Notes: a model not told the origin generated them from the letters alone. Counted from the stretch's first letter, positions 53,932 to 62,998 are shown. The stretch: DNA of 64,000 nucleotides from Micrococcus cohnii (GCF_014205175.1 NZ_JACHNA010000001.1:1302001-1366000); one strand, 5' to 3'. Translations and numbers: made by a program.

Positions 53932-55326
53932 ATGCGCATCTCCGTCATCGGCACCGGATACCTGGGGGCCACCCACGCCGCGTGCATGGCCGAGCTCGGC
54001 TTCGAGGTGATCGGTGTCGACGTCGACCCCGCCAAGATCCAGCGCCTGGCCCGCGGCGAGGTCCCGTTCCACGAGCCCGGGCTGCCGGAGCTGCTCGTGA
54101 AGCACGTCGACAGCGGCCGTCTGCGGTTCACCACGGACTACGCGGAGGTCGGTGGCTGGGCCGACGTGCATTTCATCGGTGTCGGCACACCGCAGAAGGA
54201 CGGTGAGAACGCGGCGGACATGCGTTTCGTCGACGCGGCAGCGATGTCCCTGGCCGAGGCGATCACCCGGGACGCACTGATCGTCGGCAAGTCGACCGTC
54301 CCGGTGGGCACCGCCGCCCGACTGCGCGAGGCGATCGCCGCCCGCCGCACCGAGAACGGCCTGCCTGGTCGCGTGGAGCTGGCGTGGAACCCGGAGTTCC
54401 TGCGTGAGGGCTACGCGGTGAAGGACACCATCTCGCCGGACCGGCTCATCGTGGGTGTGGAGTCGGCGCACGCCGAGCAGCTGCTGCGCGAGGTGTATGC
54501 GGCCCCGCTCGAACAGGACACCCCGTGGATCGCCACGGACTTCCAGACCGCGGAGCTGGTCAAGGTCGCCGCGAACGCGTTCCTGGCGACGAAGATCAGC
54601 TTCATCAACGCGTTCTCGGAGATCACGGAGACCGTCGGCGGCGATATCCGCACCCTGGCCGACGCGCTCGGCCACGACTCGCGGATCGGCCGCCGCTTTC
54701 TCAACGCGGGCGTGGGATTCGGCGGCGGTTGCCTGCCCAAGGACATCCGTGCCTTGCAGGCCCGCGTCTCGGAGCTCGGGCTGAACCGCACGATGCAGTT
54801 CCTGAACAACATGGACGAGATCAATCTGCGCCGCCGCGATCGGGTGGTGGACCTGGCCGCGCAGCTGCTGGCCGAGGACCGGGACGACGACGGGCGGACG
54901 CACACGACCCGCACACAGATCCTTCAGGGCACGCGGATCGCGATCCTCGGCGCCGCGTTCAAGCCGCACTCGGACGACGTGCGTGACTCCCCCGCCCTCG
55001 ACGTGGCCAACCGGCTGTTCTGCACCGGCGCGGCCACCGCGGTGTTCGACCCGCAGGCCAACGCGAACGCGGCCGCACGCTTCCCGCGGCTGGACTACGT
55101 CGGCTCGGCCGAGCAGGCGCTGCGGGACGCGGACCTGGCGATCCTGCTCACCGAGTGGCCCGAGTTCCGGGAACTGGACCCGGCACGCGTCGCCGAGCTG
55201 ATGCGCACCCCGCGGATGATCGACGGCCGCAATGTGCTCGACCGCACCGCATGGGACGCCGCGGGGGTGCACACCGTGGGGCTAGGACAGCACATCGAGC
55301 CCCGGGTGCGCACGGTGGGCGACTGA
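53932..55326 (+). CDS. ugd: UDP-glucose 6-dehydrogenase
   Basis: 464 aa, oxidises UDP-glucose to UDP-glucuronate. NAD-binding VIGTGYLGATHAACMAELG, IVGKSTVPVGTA, NPEFLREGYAVKD and the catalytic Cys in VGFGGGCLPKDIRAL are all of the Ugd type. A UDP-binding C-terminal Rossmann domain (LGAAFKPHSDDVRDSPAL) is complete. UDP-glucuronate could feed a uronic-acid-containing wall polymer. It is not linked to the polysaccharide operon, which has its own different dehydrogenase. Confidence 0.94.
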   Translation: MRISVIGTGYLGATHAACMAELGFEVIGVDVDPAKIQRLARGEVPFHEPGLPELLVKHVDSGRLRFTTDYAEVGGWADVHFIGVGTPQKDGENAADMRFVDAAAMSLAEAITRDALIVGKSTVPVGTAARLREAIAARRTENGLPGRVELAWNPEFLREGYAVKDTISPDRLIVGVESAHAEQLLREVYAAPLEQDTPWIATDFQTAELVKVAANAFLATKISFINAFSEITETVGGDIRTLADALGHDSRIGRRFLNAGVGFGGGCLPKDIRALQARVSELGLNRTMQFLNNMDEINLRRRDRVVDLAAQLLAEDRDDDGRTHTTRTQILQGTRIAILGAAFKPHSDDVRDSPALDVANRLFCTGAATAVFDPQANANAAARFPRLDYVGSAEQALRDADLAILLTEWPEFRELDPARVAELMRTPRMIDGRNVLDRTAWDAAGVHTVGLGQHIEPRVRTVGD

Positions 55327-55418
55327 GAACCGGCCTCCCGGCCGGGGCGGCGAGCGCCCCCGCGTGACACGGCCGTGACCAGCCGCGGTGTTAGCGCGTC
55401 GCCGTCCTGACGCGAAAA

Positions 55419-55450
55419 GGGCCGCTCCCCGCTGAGGCGGGGAGCGGCCC
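55419..55450. terminator. Perfect 14-bp bidirectional terminator
   Basis: GGGCCGCTCCCCGC pairs without mismatch with GCGGGGAGCGGCCC around a TGAG loop, between the convergent ugd and glmS. An AAAA tract on the ugd side gives a short U-run for the glmS transcript. Confidence 0.85.
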
Positions 55451-55489
55451 GTCGTCGTCGGCCGAGCCCGTCAGGGCCGACCGGGCGGA

Positions 55490-57361
55490 TCACTCGACGG
55501 TGACCGACTTGGCCAGGTTGCGCGGCTGGTCCACGTCGTAGCCCTTCGCGGTGGACAGTTCCAGCGCGTAGATCTGCAGCGGGACGGTGGTCAGCAGCGG
55601 CATGAGCATCGGCTGGGTCTCGGGCACCTCGAACACGTCCTCGGCGTAGGCCGACACGGCCTCGTCGCCACGCTCGGCGACCACCATGGTGCGAGCGCCG
55701 CGGGCACGGACCTCCTGAATGTTGGAGACGACCTTCGCGTGCAGCGAGTGCCGGTCCATCGGCGAGGGCATCACGACGAACACCGGCTGACCGTCGTCGA
55801 TCAGCGCGATCGGGCCGTGCTTGAGCTCGCCGGCCGCGAAGCCCTCGGCGTGGATGTAGGCGAGCTCCTTGAGCTTGAGCGCACCCTCCATGGCCACCGG
55901 GTAACCGACGTTGCGGCCCAGGAACAGCACGGAGTCGGCGTCCTTCATGGAGCGGGCCAGCTGCTTGATCTGGTCGCCGCGGTCCAGGATGTCCTGGATC
56001 TTCGCCGGGATGTCGGCCAGGTCCGCGAGGATGTCCTTGATCTGCTCGCTGAACAGCTGCTTGTTCAGCTGTGCCAGGTACAGGCCGAGCAGATAGGCGG
56101 CGGTGATCTGCGCGAGGAACGCCTTGGTCGAGGCCACGGCGATCTCCGGGCCGGCGTGCGTGTACAGCACGGCGTCGGACTCGCGCGGGATGGTCGAGCC
56201 GTTGGTGTTGCAGATCGACACGGTGCGGGCACCCTGCTCCTTGGCGTAGCGCACCGCCATCAGGGTGTCCATGGTCTCACCGGACTGGGAGATGGAGACG
56301 ATCATGGTCGTGGGGTCGATGATCGGGTCGCGGTAGCGGAACTCGTGGGACAGCTCGACCTCGACCGGGATACGGCACCAGTGCTCGATCGCGTACTTGG
56401 CCACCATGCCCGCGTACGCGGAGGTGCCGCAGGCCAGGACGATGATCTTGCGCACGTTGAGCAGCTCCTCCGGCTCGATGCGCAGCTCGTCGAGGATCAG
56501 GCGGCCGGTCGCGTCGGTGCGGCCGAGCAGGGTGTCCGCGACGGCCTGGGGCTGGTCGTGGATCTCCTTCTCCATGAACGTGTCGTAGCCGCCCTTCTCG
56601 GCCGCCGACGCGTCCCAGTCCACCGTGAACTCCTTGCCCTGGGCCGAGTTGCCCTGGAAGTCAGTGATCTCGATGCTGTCTGCCGTGATCGTGACGACCT
56701 GGTCCTGGTCGAGCTCGATCGCCTTCCTGGTGAAGTCGATGAAGCCGGAGACGTCGGAGCCCAGGAAGTTCTCGCCCTCGCCGACGCCGACGACCAGCGG
56801 GGAGTTGCGGCGCGAGGCGACGACGCGGTCCGGCGAGTCGACGTGGATCGCCAGCAGGGTGAAGGCGCCTTCGAAGCGCTGCGAGGCCAACTGCATGGAC
56901 TTCGTCAGGTCCTGCTCGCCCTCGTGCCGGTAGATGTGCCCCAGCAGCGTGGCGGCGACCTCGGTGTCGGTCTCGGAGAGGAAGGTGTGGCCCGCGGCCA
57001 GCATCTCCTCCTTGATCTGGGCGTAGTTCTCGATGATGCCGTTGTGGATCATCGCCAGACGGCCCTCGTCGGCCAGGTGCGGGTGCGCGTTCTGGTCCGT
57101 CGGTCCGCCGTGGGTGGCCCAGCGAGTGTGGCCGATGCCCACCTGCGCGGCCGGCACCGGGGAGCCCTCGAGCTCCTCGGCGAGGTTCGCCAGCTTGCCC
57201 GCCTTCTTGCGATGGTAGAGCTCACCGTCGGCCGCCACGGCGATGCCGGCGGAGTCATAGCCTCGGTACTCCAAACGACGCAGCCCCTCCATCAGGACGT
57301 CGAGCGCAGAGTGCTCACGCGACGAGGAGGCCTGGCCGATGTATCCAACGATTCCACACAT
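55490..57361 (-). CDS. glmS: Glucosamine-6-phosphate synthase (isomerising)
   Basis: 623 aa, makes GlcN-6-P from fructose-6-P and glutamine, first step to UDP-GlcNAc. The start is fixed because the catalytic Cys must be residue 2 (MCGIVGYIG); the upstream frame extension is therefore not used. The class II amidotransferase domain includes RLEYRGYDSAGIAV and GHTRWATHG. Two SIS domains follow with ACGTSAYAG and the C-terminal AKSVTVE. A TAGGCT box 7 nt before the ATG gives a leaderless mRNA, so no glmS ribozyme is possible upstream. Confidence 0.97.
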   Translation of the reverse strand: MCGIVGYIGQASSSREHSALDVLMEGLRRLEYRGYDSAGIAVAADGELYHRKKAGKLANLAEELEGSPVPAAQVGIGHTRWATHGGPTDQNAHPHLADEGRLAMIHNGIIENYAQIKEEMLAAGHTFLSETDTEVAATLLGHIYRHEGEQDLTKSMQLASQRFEGAFTLLAIHVDSPDRVVASRRNSPLVVGVGEGENFLGSDVSGFIDFTRKAIELDQDQVVTITADSIEITDFQGNSAQGKEFTVDWDASAAEKGGYDTFMEKEIHDQPQAVADTLLGRTDATGRLILDELRIEPEELLNVRKIIVLACGTSAYAGMVAKYAIEHWCRIPVEVELSHEFRYRDPIIDPTTMIVSISQSGETMDTLMAVRYAKEQGARTVSICNTNGSTIPRESDAVLYTHAGPEIAVASTKAFLAQITAAYLLGLYLAQLNKQLFSEQIKDILADLADIPAKIQDILDRGDQIKQLARSMKDADSVLFLGRNVGYPVAMEGALKLKELAYIHAEGFAAGELKHGPIALIDDGQPVFVVMPSPMDRHSLHAKVVSNIQEVRARGARTMVVAERGDEAVSAYAEDVFEVPETQPMLMPLLTTVPLQIYALELSTAKGYDVDQPRNLAKSVTVE

Positions 57362-57368
57362 GGGCGCC

Positions 57369-57374
57369 AGCCTA
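57369..57374 (-). promoter_or_regulatory. -10 box, leaderless start of glmS
   Basis: TAGGCT on the minus strand is 7 nt from the ATG at 57361. It is divergent from the coaA -10 box 40 bp away. Confidence 0.55.
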
Positions 57375-57414
57375 CCGTGCGTGCGGCGCGCGACGCGCCC
57401 GCTCGCGCAGCACG

Positions 57415-57420
57415 CATAAT
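57415..57420 (+). promoter_or_regulatory. -10 box, leaderless start of coaA
   Basis: CATAAT, five of six consensus bases, is 7 nt before the ATG at 57428, with no ribosome site between. Confidence 0.6.
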
Positions 57421-57427
57421 GGGTCGG

Positions 57428-58390
57428 ATGAAGCAGCCCGAGACGCCGTCGATGCACCACGGTTCCCCGTTCGTCGAGCTCGACCGGCCCACCTGGGCGC
57501 GCCTGGCCGCCGAGATGGCCCAGCCCTTCGACGAAGAGGACGTCGAGCGTCTACGCGGCATCGGCGACGCGCTCTCGCTCTCCGAGGTCCGGGACGTCTA
57601 TTTGCCCCTGTCACGCCTGCTGAGCATCCGCGTGGAGGCCGCCGCCGCACTGCGTCGCGCCACGGACGAGTTCCTCGGCGGTCACACTCACCGCACCCCG
57701 TTCGTCATCGGCGTCGCCGGCTCCGTCGCGGTCGGCAAATCCACCACCGCCCGTGTGCTGCGGGAGATGCTGCGGCGCTGGCCGACGACCCCGCGCGTGG
57801 AGCTGCTCACGACCGACGGATTCCTCTACCCGAACGCCGTGCTCACCGAGCGCGGCATCATGTCCCGCAAGGGCTTCCCCGAGTCCTACGATTTACGGGC
57901 GCTGATGCGGTTCATGGCCGATGTGAAGTCGGGGGTCCCCGAGGTCCGCGCCCCGGTGTACTCGCACGTGACCTACGACATCGTCCCCGGGGAGGAACAG
58001 GTGGTCCACCGGCCGGACGTGCTCATCGTGGAGGGACTCAATGTCCTCGCTCCGCCGAGGGTGCGCGCCGACGGGACGACCGGGCTGAGCGTCTCGGACT
58101 TCTTCGACTTCTCCGTGTACGTCGATGCCCGCACCGACTGGATCCGCGACTGGTACATCAGCCGGTTCATGGACCTGCGGTCCGGAGCGTTCCAGGACCC
58201 GCGGGCGTATTTCCACCGCTACGCGACGCTCTCCGACGACGAGGCACGGACGACGGCCAGCGGGATCTGGGACCGCATCAACGGGCCGAACCTGCAGCAG
58301 AACGTGCTGCCCACGCGCGGGCGCGCGCGCCTGGTGCTACAGAAAGACGCCCGACACCAGGTGCACCGGGTGCTGCTGCGCAAGGTGTGA
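57428..58390 (+). CDS. coaA: Type I pantothenate kinase
   Basis: 320 aa, phosphorylates pantothenate in the first step of CoA synthesis. P-loop GVAGSVAVGKSTTARVL at about 98-114, LLTTDGFLYPNAVL, GFPESYD and the YDIVPGEEQVV region are conserved. Start fixed by the -10 box 7 nt upstream. Divergent from glmS. CoA is also the donor for acpS in this window. Confidence 0.96.
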   Translation: MKQPETPSMHHGSPFVELDRPTWARLAAEMAQPFDEEDVERLRGIGDALSLSEVRDVYLPLSRLLSIRVEAAAALRRATDEFLGGHTHRTPFVIGVAGSVAVGKSTTARVLREMLRRWPTTPRVELLTTDGFLYPNAVLTERGIMSRKGFPESYDLRALMRFMADVKSGVPEVRAPVYSHVTYDIVPGEEQVVHRPDVLIVEGLNVLAPPRVRADGTTGLSVSDFFDFSVYVDARTDWIRDWYISRFMDLRSGAFQDPRAYFHRYATLSDDEARTTASGIWDRINGPNLQQNVLPTRGRARLVLQKDARHQVHRVLLRKV

Positions 58391-58535
58391 TGGCCGCCCC
58401 GGCCGTGGCCAGGACCACGAGCACGACTCCGCCTCCGCGCGGACGGCTCAGCCGCGTCACGGACGTGGGAGGTGACGCCCGCCGCAGATCGGCGTGTCTC
58501 GTCGGCAACATGCCGGCGCCGAGGCAACGGCGGCC

Positions 58536-58541
58536 TAGAGT
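58536..58541 (+). promoter_or_regulatory. -10 box, leaderless start of mscL
   Basis: TAGAGT is 7 nt before the ATG at 58549 and no Shine-Dalgarno sequence is present. mscL thus has its own promoter downstream of coaA. Confidence 0.55.
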
Positions 58542-58548
58542 CCTACTC

Positions 58549-58965
58549 ATGCTTCAGGGTTTCAAAGAATTCATCATGAAGGGCAACGTCGTCGACCTGG
58601 CGGTTGCCGTGGTCATCGGCACCGCGTTCGCGCAGGTCGTCAACGCCCTCGTGGACGCGGTGCTCATGCCGCTCATCTCCGCGCTGGTCGGCTCACCCTC
58701 GTTCGACCAGTTCCTGGTCCTCGACATCAACGGCAACGCCATCAAGTTCGGCGTGCTGCTCACCGCGATCGTCAACTTCCTGCTGATCGCCGCGGCCGTG
58801 TACTTCGCGATCGTGTTGCCGATGAACAAGCTCATCGAGCGGCGCAACCGGCGCCTGGGCATCGACCCGGACGCCGAGGAGCTCACCGCGGACCAGTCCC
58901 TGCTCACCGAGATTCGCGATCTGCTCGCTGAGGGGCGCCGCGACAGCTCCGGCCCTCGCCTCTGA
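58549..58965 (+). CDS. mscL: Large-conductance mechanosensitive channel
   Basis: 138 aa pentameric channel that opens under membrane tension to release solutes on osmotic downshock. N-terminal amphipathic MLQGFKEFIMKGNVVDLAVA, the pore helix VVIGTAFAQVVNALVDAVLMPLI (split here by length only) and the second helix FLLIAAAVYFAIVLPMNKL. The charged C-terminal helix bundle is present. The longer open frame upstream is not needed. Confidence 0.96.
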   Translation: MLQGFKEFIMKGNVVDLAVAVVIGTAFAQVVNALVDAVLMPLISALVGSPSFDQFLVLDINGNAIKFGVLLTAIVNFLLIAAAVYFAIVLPMNKLIERRNRRLGIDPDAEELTADQSLLTEIRDLLAEGRRDSSGPRL

Positions 58966-58979
58966 CCCGTACACACAGC

Positions 58980-59011
58980 ACGGCCCGGACATCCTCGGAT
59001 GTCCGGGCCGT
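58980..59011. terminator. Perfect 15-bp terminator after mscL
   Basis: ACGGCCCGGACATCC pairs with GGATGTCCGGGCCGT around a two-base loop, 14 nt after the mscL stop and before the convergent glmM-side transcript. Confidence 0.82.
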
Positions 59012-59070
59012 CGTCATACGTCCTCACACCCGTCGGCACCGCGCCCGCACTCCGCGCGGCGGCGCCTCTC

Positions 59071-59295
59071 TCAGCCGCGTTCGCGGTTCTCCCGCGGGCT
59101 GTCCTCGCGCGGGGTGTCCGAGCGATCCAGGCACGGCTGCCACGACCGCGCGGAGGACTCGCAGGCCGGCAGCTGCGTGACCCAGGCAGCCGCGGCGAAG
59201 AACACCGCGGCCACCGCGCCGAGCACCGCGACCAGCCCCCACCGGCGGGGAGGCCGGGCGGGGCCCTCGGACCACGCCGCCGACGACCCGGTCAC
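59071..59295 (-). CDS. Small single-span membrane protein coupled to glmM
   Basis: 74 aa. The GTG start overlaps the glmM stop (GTGA at 59292-59295), so translation is probably coupled. One helix ([21 protein letters not shown], described here in part: residues about 19-38) follows a short N-terminus with Arg residues. The outer part contains two Cys (in LPACES and QPCLDR) that could form a disulfide, and a charged Arg/Glu-rich end. No family was recognised. It could instead be non-coding sequence. Confidence 0.5.
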   Translation of the reverse strand: MTGSSAAWSEGPARPPRRWGLVAVLGAVAAVFFAAAAWVTQLPACESSARSWQPCLDRSDTPREDSPRENRERG

Positions 59296-60647
59296 GGGTG
59301 CAGCGCCAGCTCTCGCTTGACGATGGTCGCCAGGTCCTCCGCCTCGCGTCGAGCCGTGTCCTCGTCGGGCGCCTCGACCATGACGCGCACCACCGGCTCC
59401 GTGCCGGAGGGACGCAGGAGCACACGACCCGACTCCCCGAGGCGGGACTCGACCGCGGCCACTGCCGCCTGGACCTCGGGGTCGTCCCCGGTCCGGGTCT
59501 TGTCGACGTCCTTGACGTTAATCAGCACCTGCGGAAGGTGGTCCATGACGGTGGCCAGCTCGGACAGCGGCGTGTCCGTGCCTGCCACGCGCGCGGCCAC
59601 GTGCAGCCCGGTGAGCACGCCGTCGCCCGTGGTCGCGTGGTCCGCGAAGATCACGTGACCGGACTGCTCGCCGCCCAGCGAGTAGCCACCGTGCTTCATG
59701 CCGGCCAGCACGTAGCGGTCGCCGACCTTCGTCTCGACCATCCGCACCCCGGCCTCACGCATCGCGAGCTTGAGCCCGAGGTTCGACATCACGGTGACGA
59801 CCAGGGTGTCGTCCACCAGCTCCCCACGCTCCTTGAGCGCGAGGGCCATGATGCCCATGATCTGGTCGCCGTCGACGATCTCGCCCTTCTCATCGACGGC
59901 GAGACAACGGTCCGCGTCGCCGTCGTGCGCGATGCCCAAGTCCGCGCGGTGCTCCCGCACGGCCGCCTGCAGGTTCTCCAGATGCGTCGAGCCGTAGCCG
60001 TCGTTGATGTTCACGCCGTCCGGGTCGGCGCCGATGACGACGACCTCGGCACCGGCATCGCGGAACGCGTCCGGCGAGCAGCCCGAGGCCGCACCGTGAG
60101 CGCAGTCGAGCACGACTGTGAGGCCCTCGAGCCGGTTCGGCAAGGTCTGCAGCAGGTGCAGCACGTAGCGGTCCTCGGCGTCCGCGAAGCGACGCACCCG
60201 ACCGACGTCGGCGCCGGTCGGCCGCCGGGGGGCCTCGTGCTCGAGCCGCCGCTGAATCTCGTCCTCCTGCTCGTCGGTGAGCTTCTGCCCGCCGCGGGCG
60301 AGGAACTTGATGCCGTTGTCCGGGGCCGGGTTGTGCGAGGCGGAGATCATGACGCCGAAGTCCGCGTCGAGGTCGGCCACCAGGAACGCCGCGGCCGGCG
60401 TCGGAAGCACCCCGGCGTCCCAGACGTCCACTCCGGAGGAGGCCAGGCCGGCCAGGACGGCCGCGTTGATGAACTCGCCGCTGATGCGCGGGTCGCGGGC
60501 GACGACGGCGGTCGGACGACGCCCGGCGGCGACGGCGTCCGCACCGAGCACCGGCGCGGCGGCCTGGGCGAGCTGCAGGGACAGTTCCACGGTGAGCGTC
60601 TCATTGGCCAGGCCACGGACGCCGTCGGTTCCGAACAATCTACTCAT
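59292..60647 (-). CDS. glmM: Phosphoglucosamine mutase
   Basis: 451 aa, converts GlcN-6-P to GlcN-1-P, the step after GlmS. N-terminal [12 protein letters not shown], the phospho-Ser in [15 protein letters not shown], the metal loop [12 protein letters not shown], the sugar-specificity GGEQSGHVI and the phosphate-binding [12 protein letters not shown]. The ATG at 60647 has no ribosome site; a TACACT box lies 10 nt before it, so the leader is very short. In many actinobacteria glmM follows rplM-rpsI; here amidase and ppk2 genes lie between. Confidence 0.96.
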   Translation of the reverse strand: MSRLFGTDGVRGLANETLTVELSLQLAQAAAPVLGADAVAAGRRPTAVVARDPRISGEFINAAVLAGLASSGVDVWDAGVLPTPAAAFLVADLDADFGVMISASHNPAPDNGIKFLARGGQKLTDEQEDEIQRRLEHEAPRRPTGADVGRVRRFADAEDRYVLHLLQTLPNRLEGLTVVLDCAHGAASGCSPDAFRDAGAEVVVIGADPDGVNINDGYGSTHLENLQAAVREHRADLGIAHDGDADRCLAVDEKGEIVDGDQIMGIMALALKERGELVDDTLVVTVMSNLGLKLAMREAGVRMVETKVGDRYVLAGMKHGGYSLGGEQSGHVIFADHATTGDGVLTGLHVAARVAGTDTPLSELATVMDHLPQVLINVKDVDKTRTGDDPEVQAAVAAVESRLGESGRVLLRPSGTEPVVRVMVEAPDEDTARREAEDLATIVKRELALHP

Positions 60648-60664
60648 AATGAACCACAGTGTAG

Positions 60665-60716
60665 GCCCCGCCTCGGCCGCCTCACGGGCCGCCCCGCCTC
60701 GGCCGTCTCACGGGCC
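60665..60716. repeat. 26-bp tandem duplication upstream of glmM
   Basis: Two head-to-tail copies of a 26-bp G+C-rich unit (60665-60690 and 60691-60716) differ at a single base (C or T). A partial third copy follows. It lies just upstream of the glmM -10 box. Confidence 0.85.
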
Positions 60717-60927
60717 GCCCCGTGGCGGCCGCTGCGCTCCCAGTCGTCCATGAGCCCATTGCCAGCCCGTTGCCAGCGCCGGCGTGCGCCGCATCATCGC
60801 CCACGCACCGGACCAGGCGGTAGCATGGCAGGCCGGATAGGACCGCTTCGCCCCGCGACGCCGGCCGTCACGCCCCGCGCGTCGGGCGACCGGTCCCCTC
60901 GCTTCAAACCTGCAAAGGACTCCCTGC

Positions 60928-61764
60928 ATGGCCGATCACGTCGAGCACCCGGATGAACACCGCGCCGCCACGCCGCCGTGGCGGCGTCGGACGCTGCTCA
61001 GCGGCACCGGGCTCGCCCTGACCGGGGCTCTGGCCGCGTGTGCGGGCACCGGGGGGAAGGACGGCGGCACCGAGCAGGAGAACCCTGAGTCCGGCACGAA
61101 CACCGCGGACAAGGCATCGCGTGTGAAGGAGCCGGACATCATCGGCACGGCCGATTGGGAGGCCGTGGAGCCCGAGCAGTACCTGCAGACCCTGCATGAG
61201 CGCCCCTCCTACCTGGTCATCCACCACACCACGACCCCGAACGTGACGGACGGGTCCCGTGAGGCCGCGATCGAGATCGCCCAGCGGGTCCAGAACGGCC
61301 ACATCAACCAGCACTGGGGGGACTCCGGCCAGCACTTCACGGTCTCGCGCGGCGGCTTCGCCCTCGAGGCCCGGCACGGCTCGAAGTTCGCCCTCGAGAA
61401 GGGCGACCGTTTCATCCTCGGCGTCCACGCGCTCGGCTTCAACGCCTACGCGCTCGGCATCGAGTGCGAGGGCACCTACATGGTCAACCCGCCGCCACAG
61501 AAGATGTATGAGGGTCTGCTGCACCTGTGCACGTACATCTGCCAGCAGTACGACCTGCCGCCGTCCCGGATCATCGGCCACCGTGATCTGGTCCGCACGA
61601 GCTGCTGCGGCGACGCGTTCTACGCGAAGCTGCCCGTACTGCGCGAGGACGTGAAGGTCTCCCTCGAGCGGGGCGAGCTGCGCGTGAGCGAGGGATTCGG
61701 CGCCGACAACCTCTTCGACGATTCGGATGTGAAGGTCGAGGAGCGCCAGGCCCCCGCCGCCTGA
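60928..61764 (+). CDS. Tat-exported lipoprotein N-acetylmuramoyl-L-alanine amidase (PGRP type)
   Basis: 278 aa. The signal sequence combines a twin-arginine motif (RRRTLLSG at about 19-26) with a lipobox (ALAAC, Cys at about 38), so the folded protein may be exported by Tat and lipid-anchored. A Gly/Glu/Asn linker precedes the amidase_2 domain (about 85-240). Zinc ligands are probably His in VIHHTTTP, His in IIGHRDLV and Cys in TSCCGDAF, as in T7 lysozyme and PGRPs. It would cut the peptide from muramic acid in peptidoglycan remodelling. AAAGGA ribosome site before the ATG. Confidence 0.88.
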   Translation: MADHVEHPDEHRAATPPWRRRTLLSGTGLALTGALAACAGTGGKDGGTEQENPESGTNTADKASRVKEPDIIGTADWEAVEPEQYLQTLHERPSYLVIHHTTTPNVTDGSREAAIEIAQRVQNGHINQHWGDSGQHFTVSRGGFALEARHGSKFALEKGDRFILGVHALGFNAYALGIECEGTYMVNPPPQKMYEGLLHLCTYICQQYDLPPSRIIGHRDLVRTSCCGDAFYAKLPVLREDVKVSLERGELRVSEGFGADNLFDDSDVKVEERQAPAA

Positions 61765-61775
61765 GCTGGACCCAG

Positions 61776-61816
61776 CACGGCCCCTCCCCCGAGCCCGGCT
61801 CGGTGGAGGGGCCGTG
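61776..61816. terminator. Terminator between convergent amidase and ppk2 genes
   Basis: CACGGCCCCTCC at 61776-61787 and GGAGGGGCCGTG at 61805-61816 form a perfect 12-bp stem; the G+C-rich loop can pair further. Confidence 0.78.
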
Positions 61817-61822
61817 TCGTTG

Positions 61823-62998
61823 TCAGCGCACGCGCGGGAATGCGCCGCCGCCGGCATCGTCTTCTCCCTCCGAGACCACGTTCGCCGGTCCGCACACCAG
61901 CGGGTCCGGGGTGTGCACGATCCTCGTGTCCTTGTTCGGATACGGCAGCACGTCGAGCACATGCCGCATGGCCTCAAGCCGGGCTCGCTTCTTGTCGTTG
62001 GACTTCACGACGGTCCAGGGCGCGTCGGCGGTGTGCGTGTAGAAGAACATCGCTTCCTTCGCCCGGGTGTAGTCCTCCCACTTGTCCAGCGAGGCCAGGT
62101 CCGTCGGGGAGAGCTTCCACCGGCGCACCGGGTCGGTCTCCCGCGTGGCGAAACGATTGAGCTGTTCCCCGCGGGAGACGGAGAACCAGAACTTGATCAG
62201 ACGGATGCCGGAATTGACGAGCATGCGTTCAAGCTCGGGCGCCTCGCGCATGAACTCGAGGTACTGCTGCGGGGTGCAGTAGCCCATCACCCGTTCCACT
62301 CCGGCACGGTTGTACCAGGACCGGTCCATCATGACGATCTCACCGCCGGAGGGCAGGTGCGCGATGTAGCGCTGGAAGTACCACTGCGAGGCCTCCGCCT
62401 CGGTCGGCTTCTCAAGCGCCACCGTCCGGGCTCCGCGGGGATTCAGGTGCTCGTTGAAGCGCTTGATCGCGCCACCCTTGCCGGCGGCGTCACGGCCTTC
62501 GAAGATGATCAGGACCTTCTGCCCGGTCTCCTTGACCCAGAGCTGCATCTTGAGCAGCTCGATCTGCAGCTCGCGCTTGCGACGCTCGTAGACGCGACGC
62601 GAGAGCTTCTTGTCGTAGGGATAGCCTTCCCGCCAGGCCTCGGGGTTCGGCGGCGCCAGCTTCCGTCCGCCGCCCAGCGCGCTGCCGAGCTCCGTGAGCT
62701 CGTCGACCTCGGCGGCGTAGTCCTGGGTGACGGCGAACGTCGCGACATCCTCGTCGCTCGCCAGACGGTGCTGCCCGGCCAGAACCGTCTCGGCGTCGCG
62801 ACGCTGGCCGCCTGCCCCGCCGGTCGTCGCCGTGGCCCGGGGCGTCGCCGCGCTGTCGGTGGACGCCGTCGACGCAGGCCCGGCCGGCGCCTGGGCCGTG
62901 GCCGCTGTGTCCTGCTTCTTCGCCGAGCGCGACTGGGGTGCGCTCTTCTTGGCCGTGTTCTTCTGCGGCGTGCGGGGGGAGGTCTTCTTCTCGGCCAC
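61823..62998 (-). CDS. ppk2: Polyphosphate kinase 2
   Basis: 391 aa, GTG start with a GAGGAG site. The enzyme moves phosphate between inorganic polyphosphate and nucleoside diphosphates. Walker A FEGRDAAGKGGAIKRF, Walker B MMDRSWYNRAGVER and the lid segment KFWFSVSRGEQLNRF identify a one-domain PPK2. The first 85-100 residues are an added low-complexity tail rich in Lys, Ala, Ser and Thr, basic at the start, which may bind polyphosphate or nucleic acid. It is encoded alone between two terminators. Confidence 0.93.
   Translation of the reverse strand: MAEKKTSPRTPQKNTAKKSAPQSRSAKKQDTAATAQAPAGPASTASTDSAATPRATATTGGAGGQRRDAETVLAGQHRLASDEDVATFAVTQDYAAEVDELTELGSALGGGRKLAPPNPEAWREGYPYDKKLSRRVYERRKRELQIELLKMQLWVKETGQKVLIIFEGRDAAGKGGAIKRFNEHLNPRGARTVALEKPTEAEASQWYFQRYIAHLPSGGEIVMMDRSWYNRAGVERVMGYCTPQQYLEFMREAPELERMLVNSGIRLIKFWFSVSRGEQLNRFATRETDPVRRWKLSPTDLASLDKWEDYTRAKEAMFFYTHTADAPWTVVKSNDKKRARLEAMRHVLDVLPYPNKDTRIVHTPDPLVCGPANVVSEGEDDAGGGAFPRVR

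Noticed and set aside
57362-57460. Possible glmS ribozyme/riboswitch
   Set aside because: The glmS -10 box is 7 nt from the ATG, leaving no leader RNA, and no ribozyme-like sequence is present.
55739-58390. An 883-codon plus-strand frame ending in coaA
   Set aside because: Only the last 320 codons are coaA. The rest is antisense to glmS, and the coaA start is set by the -10 box 7 nt before 57428.
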